The translations under genes were made by a program, and so were the position numbers. A stretch of DNA of 31,120 nt, taken from positions 1 through 31,120 of IMG/VR virus record IMGVR_UViG_3300005329_000153; one strand, written 5' to 3'. Position 1 is the stretch's first letter; every line of letters starts with the position of its first letter. This document shows positions 1-5,874 of the stretch, piece by piece. Below the pieces are notes generated by a model. It was not told the origin of the DNA. It worked only from the letters and a program-made list of their open reading frames with translations, and made no database searches. Origin of the DNA: a virus.

Positions 1-243
1 GTGGTTGTTTCGACAGCCGCACTTTGTATTATCTCTTTGGCATTGACTTGGGTTACTTATTTGGTACACAAAGACGCTAAAGAAGAACATAAGACAAGCG
101 TTTCAGCTCTTTCGCACGACAATGACAATATGTACCAGATTGCTAAAGACGAAATGGATTATCACCACAAACATACTCAAGCTGTTCGTGACATTAAGAG
201 AATTCGGTACAACAAAGGCAAGCCACAGAAAGCTCTAGATTGA
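1..243 (+). CDS. Small membrane-anchored protein, 5' end possibly cut by window
   Basis: The reading frame is open from base 1 (GTG) to a TGA at 243, giving 80 residues. Residues 3-24 form one hydrophobic membrane segment (Ala/Leu/Ile/Trp-rich), followed by a hydrophilic, Lys/His/Asp-rich tail of about 55 residues. This is a single-pass topology with a cytoplasmic or extracellular charged domain. The frame may extend upstream of the window, so the true start is unknown. It heads a run of small plus-strand genes, two of which also encode short membrane proteins. I recognise no family. A lysis-related or membrane-remodelling role is only a guess from topology. Confidence 0.6.
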   Translation: MVVSTAALCIISLALTWVTYLVHKDAKEEHKTSVSALSHDNDNMYQIAKDEMDYHHKHTQAVRDIKRIRYNKGKPQKALD

Positions 244-307
244 TGATTGCTTGAGGTCACAGCCCAACTGTGGCTTCACTGAAGTTATCAATCAATAGGA
301 GGACGAA

Positions 308-409
308 ATGAGCTACTTATTGCTAAGTTTGGTATGCGGATTCGTCGTACTATCAGCAATTGATTGGCCCTCACTGTGGCGGAATTGGACTAAAGGACAA
401 ATAAAATGA
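308..409 (+). CDS. 33-aa hydrophobic small protein
   Basis: An AGGAGG Shine-Dalgarno at 298-303 lies 4 nt before ATG 308, which decides the start. The product is 33 residues: a hydrophobic stretch at residues 3-18 and a Trp-rich, Lys-ending tail. It is probably a single-pass micro-membrane protein. The TGA at 407-409 overlaps the ATG of the next gene at 406 (ATGA), a translational-coupling arrangement. A CTGTGGC heptamer lies inside the gene at 374-380. No family recognised. Confidence 0.6.
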   Translation: MSYLLLSLVCGFVVLSAIDWPSLWRNWTKGQIK

Positions 410-561
410 TGAAGATTATGGTTTGGTTTGCACTTGCTTATGGTTGTCTATCTGGAGGAATAACAGCACTAATTTATAGCCTATACTATCAATTGCCTTA
501 TTGGGGTGTTGGTCTTGTGCTTTTCTCTACTATCTTTTTAATTAGATATCAGAAGATGTAG
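406..561 (+). CDS. 51-aa two-helix membrane protein
   Basis: ATG 406 overlaps the stop of the upstream 33-aa gene. The 51-residue product has two hydrophobic segments, about residues 4-24 and 29-45, joined by a short Tyr/Gln/Pro turn and ending in a basic tail. A two-helix hairpin of this size is compatible with a small holin or antiholin, but the gene does not sit beside the endolysin, so function is not assigned. Translation is probably coupled to the upstream gene, since no independent strong ribosome-binding site is seen. Confidence 0.6.
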   Translation: MMKIMVWFALAYGCLSGGITALIYSLYYQLPYWGVGLVLFSTIFLIRYQKM

Positions 562-591
562 CAAAAATCGACCGGAATTAGGAGAATTTCA

Positions 592-786
592 ATGAAAATG
601 TACAAACATATTGAAACAGTTAAATTCCCATTTGGCATTACTGTGTCAACATGCACTTCTCATACTCACAGTTTTATTGGAAAACACCCGTTCGGTGGAA
701 CTGTTCGCCAAACAATTACTCTAGTTGGTATTTGCAGTGACTATTGTCCTTTGAAGGGTCGTGTCCATCGTGGAAATCTCATTTGA
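592..786 (+). CDS. 64-aa hypothetical protein
   Basis: ATG 592 is preceded by an AGGAG-type site at about 580. The product has 64 residues, is soluble and His/Thr-rich, and contains three cysteines (one in the middle and a CxxxC pair near residues 49-53). A metal-binding role is possible but unproven. The gene overlaps the next candidate reading frame, which starts with GTG at 770. No family recognised. Confidence 0.5.
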   Translation: MKMYKHIETVKFPFGITVSTCTSHTHSFIGKHPFGGTVRQTITLVGICSDYCPLKGRVHRGNLI

Positions 787-940
787 CTATGAAACAAAAC
801 AGAAAGTAATGAAACTTAGTGCCGAAGAAGAAGGATTGCTTTTAGCTGCATTGTGTAGTGCACAATGGCACACATATGTTTCCAGGGTAGCGGAATTCTG
901 TAAAGAGTTGCGTGAAGAACTGAAAAACGAGGCTAATTAG
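770..940 (+). CDS. 56-aa hypothetical helical protein
   Basis: The frame runs from GTG 770 to TAG 940 (56 residues), with a GAAGGG-like site about 12 nt upstream. An in-frame ATG at 809 would give 43 residues. The GTG start is preferred because the added N-terminus is coding-like and charged. The protein is acidic and helical: an Ala/Leu-rich middle, then a Lys/Glu-rich amphipathic C-terminus. It overlaps the upstream gene by 17 nt and its TAG overlaps the GTG start of the HTH gene downstream. No family recognised. Confidence 0.5.
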   Translation: MEISFDYETKQKVMKLSAEEEGLLLAALCSAQWHTYVSRVAEFCKELREELKNEAN

Positions 941-1566
941 TGGTGTCAACTCATGAAAGATACTACTTACCCATTGAAAGCCTACTAAAGGCTAATGGAT
1001 CAATGGGAGTTAACGCAATTGCACGTGAATTGGACGTGCCGGTATCCACAATTCAGAAATGGCTTGAACGTCAAAGGTATTTTGTCAAGAATGAAAAGCG
1101 TCAGTGGGAATTGCCTGGCACTAAGAGCACAGTTCGACAACTTAATGGAGAAATTCGAGAAGTAATCAATTCTCAACTGGTTACTATCGAGCGTTTGCAC
1201 CGAACTTTAGCCGATCAATTAGAAGCCACTGTTGATTTCATTAAAGACTATGAAATTAAACAGCCACAGGGAACTAAGCTAGACGAAGTTGATCGACCTG
1301 TGGCTGATATTGATCCTCGTCTAATTCAATTACAGGAAGACGCTAAGAAACTGAAGGAAATCTTCAATAAGAAAGATATCAAATCAAATATTCCTGAAGA
1401 ATACAAGGCTTTACTTAATGGTTATGACCACGTCGGTCTTGTCCTTAAAGAAGGAAAAGATTTTACCACTAAGTTTTTGGAAGATGAAATCTTTTCCCTA
1501 CTATCGGGCCGCATTTCCTCTCTATCAGAAGGAACTGTGGGAATATTGAAGGAGAATCAGAAATGA
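940..1566 (+). CDS. HTH and coiled-coil DNA-binding protein
   Basis: This 208-residue protein has an N-terminal helix-turn-helix at about residues 24-48 (the NAIARELDVPVSTIQKWL stretch has the A-x3-G/D-x4-I-x2-W pattern of MerR/transposase-like HTHs). It is followed by a short basic wing and then a long helical, Lys/Glu-rich region that is probably an oligomerising coiled coil. GTG 940 overlaps the stop of the previous gene, and a second GTG at 943 is possible. Alternatives are an early transcription regulator or a small-terminase-like protein; no large terminase is in the window to support the latter. Two CTGTGGC heptamers in opposite orientation lie inside the gene, at 1263 and 1298. Confidence 0.7.
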   Translation: MVSTHERYYLPIESLLKANGSMGVNAIARELDVPVSTIQKWLERQRYFVKNEKRQWELPGTKSTVRQLNGEIREVINSQLVTIERLHRTLADQLEATVDFIKDYEIKQPQGTKLDEVDRPVADIDPRLIQLQEDAKKLKEIFNKKDIKSNIPEEYKALLNGYDHVGLVLKEGKDFTTKFLEDEIFSLLSGRISSLSEGTVGILKENQK

Positions 1567-1754
1567 GTAAATGGACACATTCTATTTGTGTTAAAGATTT
1601 CGAAGACTTAACTGGTAAACCGGCAAAATCTGCTGTGAGAATGAAAGATCCTGAAGTTGAAGTGTGTTGCTTTTGTGGTAAAGATACAATCTCAGGAATC
1701 TACATTCGCCACGATCCTAGTAATTTGAACTACTGTGAGCATAAAGATGCCTAA
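1563..1754 (+). CDS. Small zinc-finger-like protein
   Basis: ATG 1563 overlaps the TGA of the HTH gene (ATGA). The 63-residue product has a CCxxC knuckle near residues 36-40 and a later Cys plus several His near the C-terminus (YCEHK). This is the pattern of a small zinc ribbon. It is one of more than a dozen short Cys-knuckle proteins in this genome. Function unknown. Confidence 0.65.
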   Translation: MSKWTHSICVKDFEDLTGKPAKSAVRMKDPEVEVCCFCGKDTISGIYIRHDPSNLNYCEHKDA

Positions 1755-1998
1755 GATTGATTACAGACGTTATGCGGAGCGCCGTCTTCGTATGAGGCAC
1801 CCCGAAGAACTTACAGAATTGTATGTCAAGGAACGAGGCCCTTTGGGACGTAGAGAGAACGAAACACCAAAAGAATATAATAATAGATTAGCTAATGCAT
1901 ATAGCCGAGCAACAACTACACTTAGAAAACAATATCCAGAAGAATATCGTAAACTTTTTATTGAAGTAGTTAGAGATAAACGACTGGAATTGCGTTAA
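1747..1998 (+). CDS. Basic helical protein, 83 aa
   Basis: The start is taken as ATG 1747, which overlaps the upstream stop by 8 nt; an in-frame GTG at 1735 would add 4 residues. The protein is very Arg/Glu/Tyr-rich, with a YPEEYRKLF segment near the C-terminus. HPEEL/YPEEY-type helices of this kind recur in small basic proteins of actinobacteriophages, where they are thought to bind nucleic acid; that comparison is from memory and not tested. It is the last gene before the bidirectional terminator at 2006-2041. Confidence 0.6.
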   Translation: MPKIDYRRYAERRLRMRHPEELTELYVKERGPLGRRENETPKEYNNRLANAYSRATTTLRKQYPEEYRKLFIEVVRDKRLELR

Positions 1999-2005
1999 GG
2001 CACAA

Positions 2006-2041
2006 AGAAAGGCCCGGATCAATTAAGATCCGGGCCTTTCT
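2006..2041. terminator. Bidirectional intrinsic terminator
   Basis: A perfect 15-bp inverted repeat (2006-2020 with 2027-2041, loop AATTAA) is GC-rich in the middle and flanked by A-run/T-run ends (AGAAAGG...CCTTTCT). It lies 7 nt after the stop of the plus-strand operon and 11 nt after the stop of the minus-strand gene 2053-2898, so it can end both transcripts. The AGAAAGGCCC/GGGCCTTTCT outer stem is shared with the terminator at 19822-19860. Confidence 0.9.
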
Positions 2042-2052
2042 AGTACAGCTGA

Positions 2053-2898
2053 TTACTTCTTGGTGATCACGAAGTGCAAATCGTTGTCATCGAACTCAAC
2101 AGGGTTGGTCTTAGTCTCCTCGGGAGAATTGCCAGCCTTTTCCCAAACCTCACGGAAAACATCAGCCTTAGGCGCCTTACCGCGCTCGTAGAACTTAGTA
2201 AGAGACATCGCCGTCTTGCTAAAACCATCCTCCGAAAGGATTTCCTTGCCATCCTTGTCAGTAACAACAACAGTAACACGGTACTTAGGAGTAGACTTAC
2301 CAGAATCACTAAAAGAGTGCTCCTGGTCCCGACCAATCATCGGAAGCTTAAACTCATTGAGGAAAGACTCAACAGCTTCAGATGCCTGAGTATTGGTAGT
2401 CATATCAGCCATCATCTTCAGCTGAGTACCAATAACATGAGCGGTCTTACGCTTCTCCTTAAGAGGAGCCTCAATCTCAGGATTACGATCGGCCGTAGCA
2501 GAAAGAGTAATACCAATCTTCTTAGACGTCACGTCGAGGACAGCGCGGCGAGCAAGATTATAAGCATCCTGCGCTGCCTCATACTTCTTAATGGCATCCA
2601 GAATCGCAGAATCAGGATCACTCTTGTCAGTCGGGCGCGCAAACTCGCGAGCCTTTTCCATAACCTTGTGAGCATTCCACTCAGCAGACTTCTCTGCCAA
2701 AACATCTTTGTTGTACGAAAGAATCTCGTCAACGGTCTGAAGATACTTATTGCAAAACTCAGCAAGGATAGGGTTTTCCATGAGAACAGCAGGAATACGA
2801 GAAGCCGGAGCCTCTACATTCTTGGCATTCTCAAGCTCTGCAGGCTCTGTCTTAGGAGCAGTAGCCTTAGTAGCCTTAGCAGCAGTCTGAGTAGACAT
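2053..2898 (-). CDS. Isolated reverse-strand protein, 281 aa, unknown
   Basis: This is the only minus-strand gene inside the plus-strand arm. The start ATG at 2898 has an AAGGGG site about 8 nt upstream. The N-terminus (residues 1-32) is Ala/Lys/Thr/Pro-rich and probably disordered. Residues about 40-165 are helical and probably coiled coil. Residues 200-281 look like a compact beta-rich domain ending in an acidic stretch and a Lys-Lys tail. The DNA is visibly richer in G+C than its neighbours and avoids the A/T-ending Leu and Arg codons common elsewhere. That suggests high expression or separate origin. No CTGTGGC heptamer occurs in it. I do not recognise the family; an abundant early DNA-binding or host-directed protein is conceivable. 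Confidence 0.85.
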   Translation of the reverse strand: MSTQTAAKATKATAPKTEPAELENAKNVEAPASRIPAVLMENPILAEFCNKYLQTVDEILSYNKDVLAEKSAEWNAHKVMEKAREFARPTDKSDPDSAILDAIKKYEAAQDAYNLARRAVLDVTSKKIGITLSATADRNPEIEAPLKEKRKTAHVIGTQLKMMADMTTNTQASEAVESFLNEFKLPMIGRDQEHSFSDSGKSTPKYRVTVVVTDKDGKEILSEDGFSKTAMSLTKFYERGKAPKADVFREVWEKAGNSPEETKTNPVEFDDNDLHFVITKK

Positions 2899-3125
2899 TT
2901 ACGTTTCCCCTTTCAAGGGAATAATTAAATGAGCAAACCCAAATGCTGCCCTGAAATCAGCCTTTTGTAAATATCCAATTGTCACATTTACAGCCGACCC
3001 CAGGGCATCATCTGTCCTGCTCGGTACCCCTCAAGTCTACATCATGACCTGCCAAAACACCACCTGTGGCGGAAAAATTCTTGAGAAAGTTATGTCCGTT
3101 TTGCCCGATTCTTTATTTGGAACTT

Positions 3126-3134
3126 TGATATAAT
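3126..3134 (+). promoter_or_regulatory. Extended -10 promoter candidate
   Basis: TGATATAAT is a perfect extended -10 element (TGn plus TATAAT) in the 362-nt divergent intergenic region upstream of the long plus-strand operon. No good TTGACA-like -35 is found at the usual 16-18 nt spacing, which extended -10 promoters can tolerate. Position and orientation fit transcription of the genes starting at 3261. Confidence 0.45.
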
Positions 3135-3208
3135 TAATGAAGAAGCTCAACTTTGCAAAAAGAATAATGTATTAGTCATCGATGGGTGTCGATTTGGCAG
3201 ACTTTATT

Positions 3209-3217
3209 TGGTATGAT
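3209..3217 (+). promoter_or_regulatory. Second extended -10 promoter candidate with dyad
   Basis: TGGTATGAT is another TGn-plus-hexamer match, embedded in the dyad GGTAT-G-ATACC (3210-3220). The dyad could be an operator overlapping the promoter. It lies 43 nt upstream of the first gene of the operon. The rest of the 2899-3260 intergenic region holds one CTGTGGC heptamer (3064-3070); I see no gene in it. Confidence 0.35.
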
Positions 3218-3260
3218 ACCATAGAGGGGTCATGGGAAGTCCTGCGTAGGAGGAAATAAT

Positions 3261-3371
3261 GTGAGAGTCTTGAAGTTTATTAGAGATGTTTTTTATTTCT
3301 ACGTACATCAAATTACTTGTAAAGAATGCAAACAAAAATCTAACAAAAATTTCGTAGAGAAATTGAGATGA
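3261..3371 (+). CDS. 36-aa first gene of the replication operon
   Basis: GTG 3261 follows an AGGAGG site at 3249-3254. The nearer ATG at 3259 runs straight into TGA, so GTG is the start. The 36-residue product has an aromatic/hydrophobic N-terminal half (Phe/Tyr/Val, residues 3-16), a CxxC pair (residues 20-23) and a Lys/Asn-rich tail. The stop overlaps the next ATG (ATGA at 3368). The strong ribosome-binding site and the coupling support a real gene. Function unknown. Confidence 0.6.
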   Translation: MRVLKFIRDVFYFYVHQITCKECKQKSNKNFVEKLR

Positions 3372-3712
3372 CAATGATTTACAAATTTACTAATCCTCAA
3401 ATGATTCCTGAAGATTTGGTACCCGGCGAGTACACTACTCGTGTAATTGAAACTGGTTGGGAAGACGGAGATTTTGTAGTTATTCTTGAATATTTGGGTG
3501 AAATTAATAATGACAATAATCGTTGTCTCTTTCCTCTAGTAAAGCACGCCACAGGATGGCAGCCCACTTATTCAGATACCTATGTTGACGATATTACTGA
3601 TTATCATATTTGGGACTCTTATCGTAATCTTGACGAAAGTCATTATCAAGAATTTAACGATGATTTTAATGAAATCGTTGAATCTGAAAATTTGACTGGA
3701 ATTGAGAATTAA
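3368..3712 (+). CDS. 114-aa acidic hypothetical protein
   Basis: ATG 3368 overlaps the stop of the upstream 36-aa gene. The product has 114 residues and is strongly acidic, with many Asp/Glu/Asn and Tyr, particularly after residue 70. Low-pI small phage proteins are sometimes DNA mimics or host-factor inhibitors, but nothing here proves this. A GCCACAG heptamer is at 3548-3554. No family recognised. Confidence 0.6.
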   Translation: MTMIYKFTNPQMIPEDLVPGEYTTRVIETGWEDGDFVVILEYLGEINNDNNRCLFPLVKHATGWQPTYSDTYVDDITDYHIWDSYRNLDESHYQEFNDDFNEIVESENLTGIEN

Positions 3713-3713
3713 T

Positions 3714-3905
3714 ATGCTAGATGTTAACTACATTTCAGAAGACAACGAGAAGATTTCCTTTTCAGGTGTACTCAACTTTTTCGACCAAATAGTAACAGAT
3801 TTTCCAGATACTTCTTTTGAGCTTCAATATTTACCAAACACACAGCGTATAGTGATCAAATCTTGGGATGATCGTTTTAAATTTGTTTTTATGGAGATTA
3901 AATGA
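3714..3905 (+). CDS. 63-aa hypothetical protein
   Basis: ATG 3714 begins just after the upstream TAA. An in-frame TTG at 3702 is a weaker alternative. The 63-residue product is a mix of short hydrophobic strands and acidic turns, typical of a small alpha/beta fold. It overlaps the next gene start (ATGA at 3902), so it is part of the same coupled series. No family recognised. Confidence 0.55.
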   Translation: MLDVNYISEDNEKISFSGVLNFFDQIVTDFPDTSFELQYLPNTQRIVIKSWDDRFKFVFMEIK

Positions 3906-4198
3906 AGCATTTAGTGTCTACAGAAGTTGCTAAATCTAGACTTGCTAAATGGATAGCTCAGGCACAACCAGTAAAACCAGGAATTACGTGGACTGAACGC
4001 CGAATGGCGATTAAATTTGGAGGACATACGTACCTTGTCGAGCAGGATCAAATTTTCGCATGTGCGCATTGCGGCCATTATGATCCTCAATGGAAGACAA
4101 CTGAAGTTCTAAACTTCTTTTTAGAAACCTTTGGTATTAAGCCTGAGGAAGTAGAAATCGTTTGCTCTGTGGCGGGTGTTGACAATGATGAGTCATGA
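3902..4198 (+). CDS. 98-aa protein with CxxCGH knuckle
   Basis: A GGAG site immediately precedes ATG 3902, which overlaps the previous stop. The 98-residue protein has a basic N-terminal half, including an RLAKW...RRMAIKFGG region, and a single CAHCGH knuckle at about residues 54-59. A second Cys (near residue 88) could complete a metal site. Possibly a small nucleic-acid-binding protein; no family recognised. A CTGTGGC heptamer lies near its 3' end at 4167-4173. Confidence 0.6.
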   Translation: MKHLVSTEVAKSRLAKWIAQAQPVKPGITWTERRMAIKFGGHTYLVEQDQIFACAHCGHYDPQWKTTEVLNFFLETFGIKPEEVEIVCSVAGVDNDES

Positions 4199-4421
4199 TT
4201 TAGCAAGAGAACTTTTAAAGCGACGAAACAATGATATTAGATTTCTTCTTGAACTTGATCAAAAAGGTAAAGATACTTATAATATACATATTAGAATGCG
4301 AGATGATAGTGAAGAGCCTGATTGTGTAATTTCTCCGCAGGAGGCTATTAACTATTATCCTCCGGGCAATTATATTTTAGTTGAATTGGATATTTTGGAA
4401 TTAGGTTATGGAGGTGACTGA
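4185..4421 (+). CDS. 78-aa hypothetical protein
   Basis: Tandem ATGs at 4185 and 4188 are possible starts. 4185 is chosen because a GCGGG sequence lies 9 nt upstream; both starts overlap the upstream gene. The product is small and Arg/Asp/Glu-rich with a hydrophobic C-terminus and no recognised motif. Its TGA (4419-4421) overlaps the ATG of the next zinc-ribbon gene. Confidence 0.5.
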   Translation: MMSHDLARELLKRRNNDIRFLLELDQKGKDTYNIHIRMRDDSEEPDCVISPQEAINYYPPGNYILVELDILELGYGGD

Positions 4422-4543
4422 TGGCTGAAAAGACTTATTGCACTAGTTGTGGTCATGCTCGTACTTCCCATTCTAAAGAGGGATGTGTCGAATGCCCGTG
4501 CCCTGTCAAGTATATGGACAAAGATATGTTTGCTCCAAGATGA
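4421..4543 (+). CDS. 40-aa zinc-ribbon micro-protein
   Basis: ATG 4421 shares its A with the upstream TGA. The 40-residue product is dominated by metal-ligand residues: CTSCGH (about 7-12), a His at 17, then C-x2-C-x-C (residues 22-27). This is enough for one zinc site. The next gene has a GAGGAG site at 4542-4547. Comparable CxxCGHxR...H...CxxCPC peptides are found in phages, from memory. Likely a small nucleic-acid- or protein-binding zinc peptide. Confidence 0.6.
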   Translation: MAEKTYCTSCGHARTSHSKEGCVECPCPVKYMDKDMFAPR

Positions 4544-4553
4544 GGAGTAAATA

Positions 4554-4697
4554 ATGTCAAAAGAAAAGCAGCCACAGCCCCCACCGCAGCCCGTTAAATG
4601 TAGTAATTGTGGAGGTAGCGGCACGCAGATTATTCATGAGAACGGTAAAGCAAAAGCCGTTACATGTGGAGTCTGTGGCGGAAGTGGTTATGTCTAG
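4554..4697 (+). CDS. DnaJ-type CxxCxGxG zinc-finger micro-protein
   Basis: A GAGGAG site precedes ATG 4554. The 47-residue product carries two CxxCGGSG repeats (residues 16-23 and 39-46), the Cys-rich zinc-finger pattern of DnaJ/Hsp40. A Pro/Gln-rich N-terminus precedes them. There is no J domain, so it is not a chaperone partner itself; it may bind unfolded protein or simply bind zinc. Two CTGTGGC heptamers in opposite orientation lie inside the gene (4571, 4673); the second spans one of the CxxCGG repeats. Confidence 0.65.
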   Translation: MSKEKQPQPPPQPVKCSNCGGSGTQIIHENGKAKAVTCGVCGGSGYV

Positions 4698-5001
4698 AAA
4701 GACTGAAATACAATCTAAGATTGCTAATCTTCAGGCTGAGTTGAATATATTAAATCGTGTCGGAGACGACACATTTAACTTAGGAACTGTACTTGTTTTT
4801 GCGGCTAAGAACAATACAGTTCATTGGTACATCCGTAAGACAAATATTGACACTTGGATTTCAATGACTACAGTTAATCCTACTCCGATTCTATCTAAGG
4901 ATTTATTTAGTTTTATTAGTGATGCCTTAGAATCGGATATTGGATATTTTGAGGTGTACGAATTGAGGGTTCAACCTAATCCGTTTTTTACCTCGGAGTG
5001 A
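4690..5001 (+). CDS. 103-aa hypothetical protein with N-terminal coiled coil
   Basis: ATG 4690 overlaps the TAG of the zinc-finger gene. A longer frame exists upstream but overlaps that gene completely, so it is not used. Residues 3-24 form a heptad-like helix (Ile/Leu/Ala spacing). The rest looks like a beta-rich domain with a WYIRKTNIDTW stretch, similar in style to small phage proteins of unknown function. It ends 57 nt before the structured noncoding RNA. Confidence 0.6.
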   Translation: MSRKTEIQSKIANLQAELNILNRVGDDTFNLGTVLVFAAKNNTVHWYIRKTNIDTWISMTTVNPTPILSKDLFSFISDALESDIGYFEVYELRVQPNPFFTSE

Positions 5002-5002
5002 T

Positions 5003-5053
5003 ATGAAGAGATATATGATTCCACGAATTGCCCATTGCGGAGCAGGTTCTTGA
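5003..5053 (+). CDS. Possible 16-aa leader peptide
   Basis: ATG 5003 follows the stop of the upstream gene by 1 nt, with GGAG at 4995-4998, and reads 16 codons to TGA 5053. It ends 4 nt before the first helix of the structured RNA at 5058. It could be a regulatory leader peptide, or chance. Confidence 0.25.
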   Translation: MKRYMIPRIAHCGAGS

Positions 5054-5057
5054 ATTT

Positions 5058-5221
5058 ACTTTGGTAGTGTCCTAATAAACAGCAGTCGCCAGTTTATTAG
5101 TTGAGGGAGCAAGCCTCGTGATTTAGGTGGGGATCTTACGAGAATAAGCCTCCCGTATCTTAGAGAGTAACAGACACTACTCAACCGCCAAAGTGTCTTA
5201 AACCTCTTTAGGGTACGGGAG
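5058..5221 (+). ncRNA. Structured noncoding RNA candidate with interlocked helices
   Basis: No good gene lies here, yet the segment is full of long perfect complementarities. They are: 5058-5064/5188-5194 (7 bp); 5065-5071/5173-5179 (7 bp); 5072-5080/5092-5100 (9 bp, 11-nt loop); 5101-5105/5180-5184 (5 bp); 5105-5109/5150-5154 (5 bp); 5115-5119/5138-5142 (5 bp); and 5150-5157/5214-5221 (8 bp). Several cross, so pseudoknots or alternative folds are implied. The order hairpin, helix, nested pair, then the 3' strand resembles the P2-P3-P4-P5 series of group I introns. However, I cannot show a P7/guanosine-binding site or splice junctions, so the class is left open. It ends 4 nt before the tRNA-like element. 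Confidence 0.5.
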
Positions 5222-5225
5222 CATT

Positions 5226-5321
5226 GAGGGTATAGTTTAATTGGGAAAACACTGATGGGTTGTATCGGAAAACACTTTGCCGACAAGTCAGTAGATGTAG
5301 GTTCGATTCCTACTACCCTCG
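5226..5321 (+). tRNA. tRNA-like element with 23-nt expanded anticodon arm
   Basis: The body is canonical: 7-bp acceptor (5226-5232 with 5314-5320), D arm GTTT/AAAC with a GG-containing loop, 5-nt variable loop, T arm GTAGG/CCTAC with a TTCGATT loop, discriminator G, and no encoded CCA. The anticodon stem CTGAT/GTCAG closes 30 nt instead of 7. That interior can itself pair (TTGT/ACAA and CGG/CCG), making a long hairpin. A 10-nt direct repeat GGAAAACACT (5244 and 5267) has a 23-nt period, exactly the excess length. The acceptor/D-arm sequence and G discriminator resemble tRNA-Trp, but no CCA anticodon loop is present, so the isotype cannot be assigned. It may be an intron-bearing, degenerate or non-decoding tRNA mimic. 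Confidence 0.6.
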
Positions 5322-5351
5322 CGTAATAGAATTATCATTAGAGGTGAAGTT

Positions 5352-5612
5352 ATGAATCTAAAAGTAGGAACTAAACTAAAATCAAAGCATTCTGGTAAAG
5401 TATGTACTGTTATCGATATTGATGAGAAATGGGACAGGTTTGGAGTAGAATGGGATGTAAAAACTAGGGGCTGTAAAGCTAATCATGAGATTAGTAAGGC
5501 ACATCTATACTTTACGATAGTTAAAACCCTTACTAAAGATATTGAAAGAGCAGATGAATTTTTGAGTAGGGCGAATCGGGGATTAGATGATAATTGGAGA
5601 GAATATGACTAA
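5352..5612 (+). CDS. 86-aa hypothetical protein
   Basis: ATG 5352 is preceded by AGAGGTGA. The 86-residue protein begins with a KVGTKLKSKHSGKVCTVIDID segment typical of a small SH3-like beta-barrel (compare KOW/Tudor-like 'G-x-x-V-x-x-I' strands), and ends with an acidic helix. A nucleic-acid or protein-binding barrel is plausible. It is translated between the two tRNA-type elements and overlaps the next gene by 8 nt. Confidence 0.55.
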   Translation: MNLKVGTKLKSKHSGKVCTVIDIDEKWDRFGVEWDVKTRGCKANHEISKAHLYFTIVKTLTKDIERADEFLSRANRGLDDNWREYD

Positions 5613-5841
5613 AGAGTATACGGGGATGCTGTTAGGTGGGCCGGATGATGGTAGTTTTGTTACATCTTCACTTCCTAAATTTCCAGCAAAACAGGTTGTA
5701 ATTCTTTATCTTGATGGTAAAGACAAAGATTCTAACGAAGTCATTACTGAAGGATTCTACGTTTGGCATGAAAATGGTCCATGCTTTAAATGGGAGCCAT
5801 ATTCCGAAGCTTACTACACACGCAAAAAAGTAGAAGACTAG
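5605..5841 (+). CDS. 78-aa hypothetical protein
   Basis: GGAGAG just upstream selects ATG 5605 over the in-frame ATG at 5587. The 78-residue product begins TGMLLGGPDDG and has a YxWHENGPCFKWEP segment near its C-terminus. 'LxGGPxDG' openings are common in small conserved phage proteins of unknown function (recalled, not searched). It is followed by a hairpin and tRNA-Leu. Confidence 0.6.
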   Translation: MTKEYTGMLLGGPDDGSFVTSSLPKFPAKQVVILYLDGKDKDSNEVITEGFYVWHENGPCFKWEPYSEAYYTRKKVED

Positions 5842-5850
5842 TAATAGAGT

Positions 5851-5870
5851 GCTACTATCAAGGTAGTAGC
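5851..5870 (+). other. 7-bp hairpin before tRNA-Leu
   Basis: GCTACTA (5851-5857) pairs perfectly with TAGTAGC (5864-5870), with loop TCAAGG. It lies 4 nt upstream of the tRNA 5' end, where it could mark a processing site. It lacks a long T-run, so it is not a convincing terminator. Confidence 0.4.
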
Positions 5871-5874
5871 CTTT

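Noticed and set aside
2074-2928. Long plus-strand open frame (284 codons) opposite the 281-aa gene
   Set aside because: It is antisense to a gene with a good ribosome-binding site and natural protein composition; the plus-strand product is Leu/Arg/Ser-rich as expected of a shadow frame.
5056-5286. Minus-strand open frame over the structured RNA region
   Set aside because: No ribosome-binding site, antisense to the operon, and overlapping both the structured segment and the tRNA-like element.
5058-5321. tmRNA or complete group I intron
   Set aside because: No 5' tmRNA signature or credible tag frame pairs with the 3' end, and no P7/guanosine-binding site or exon junction could be shown; kept as an unclassified structured RNA plus a tRNA-like element.
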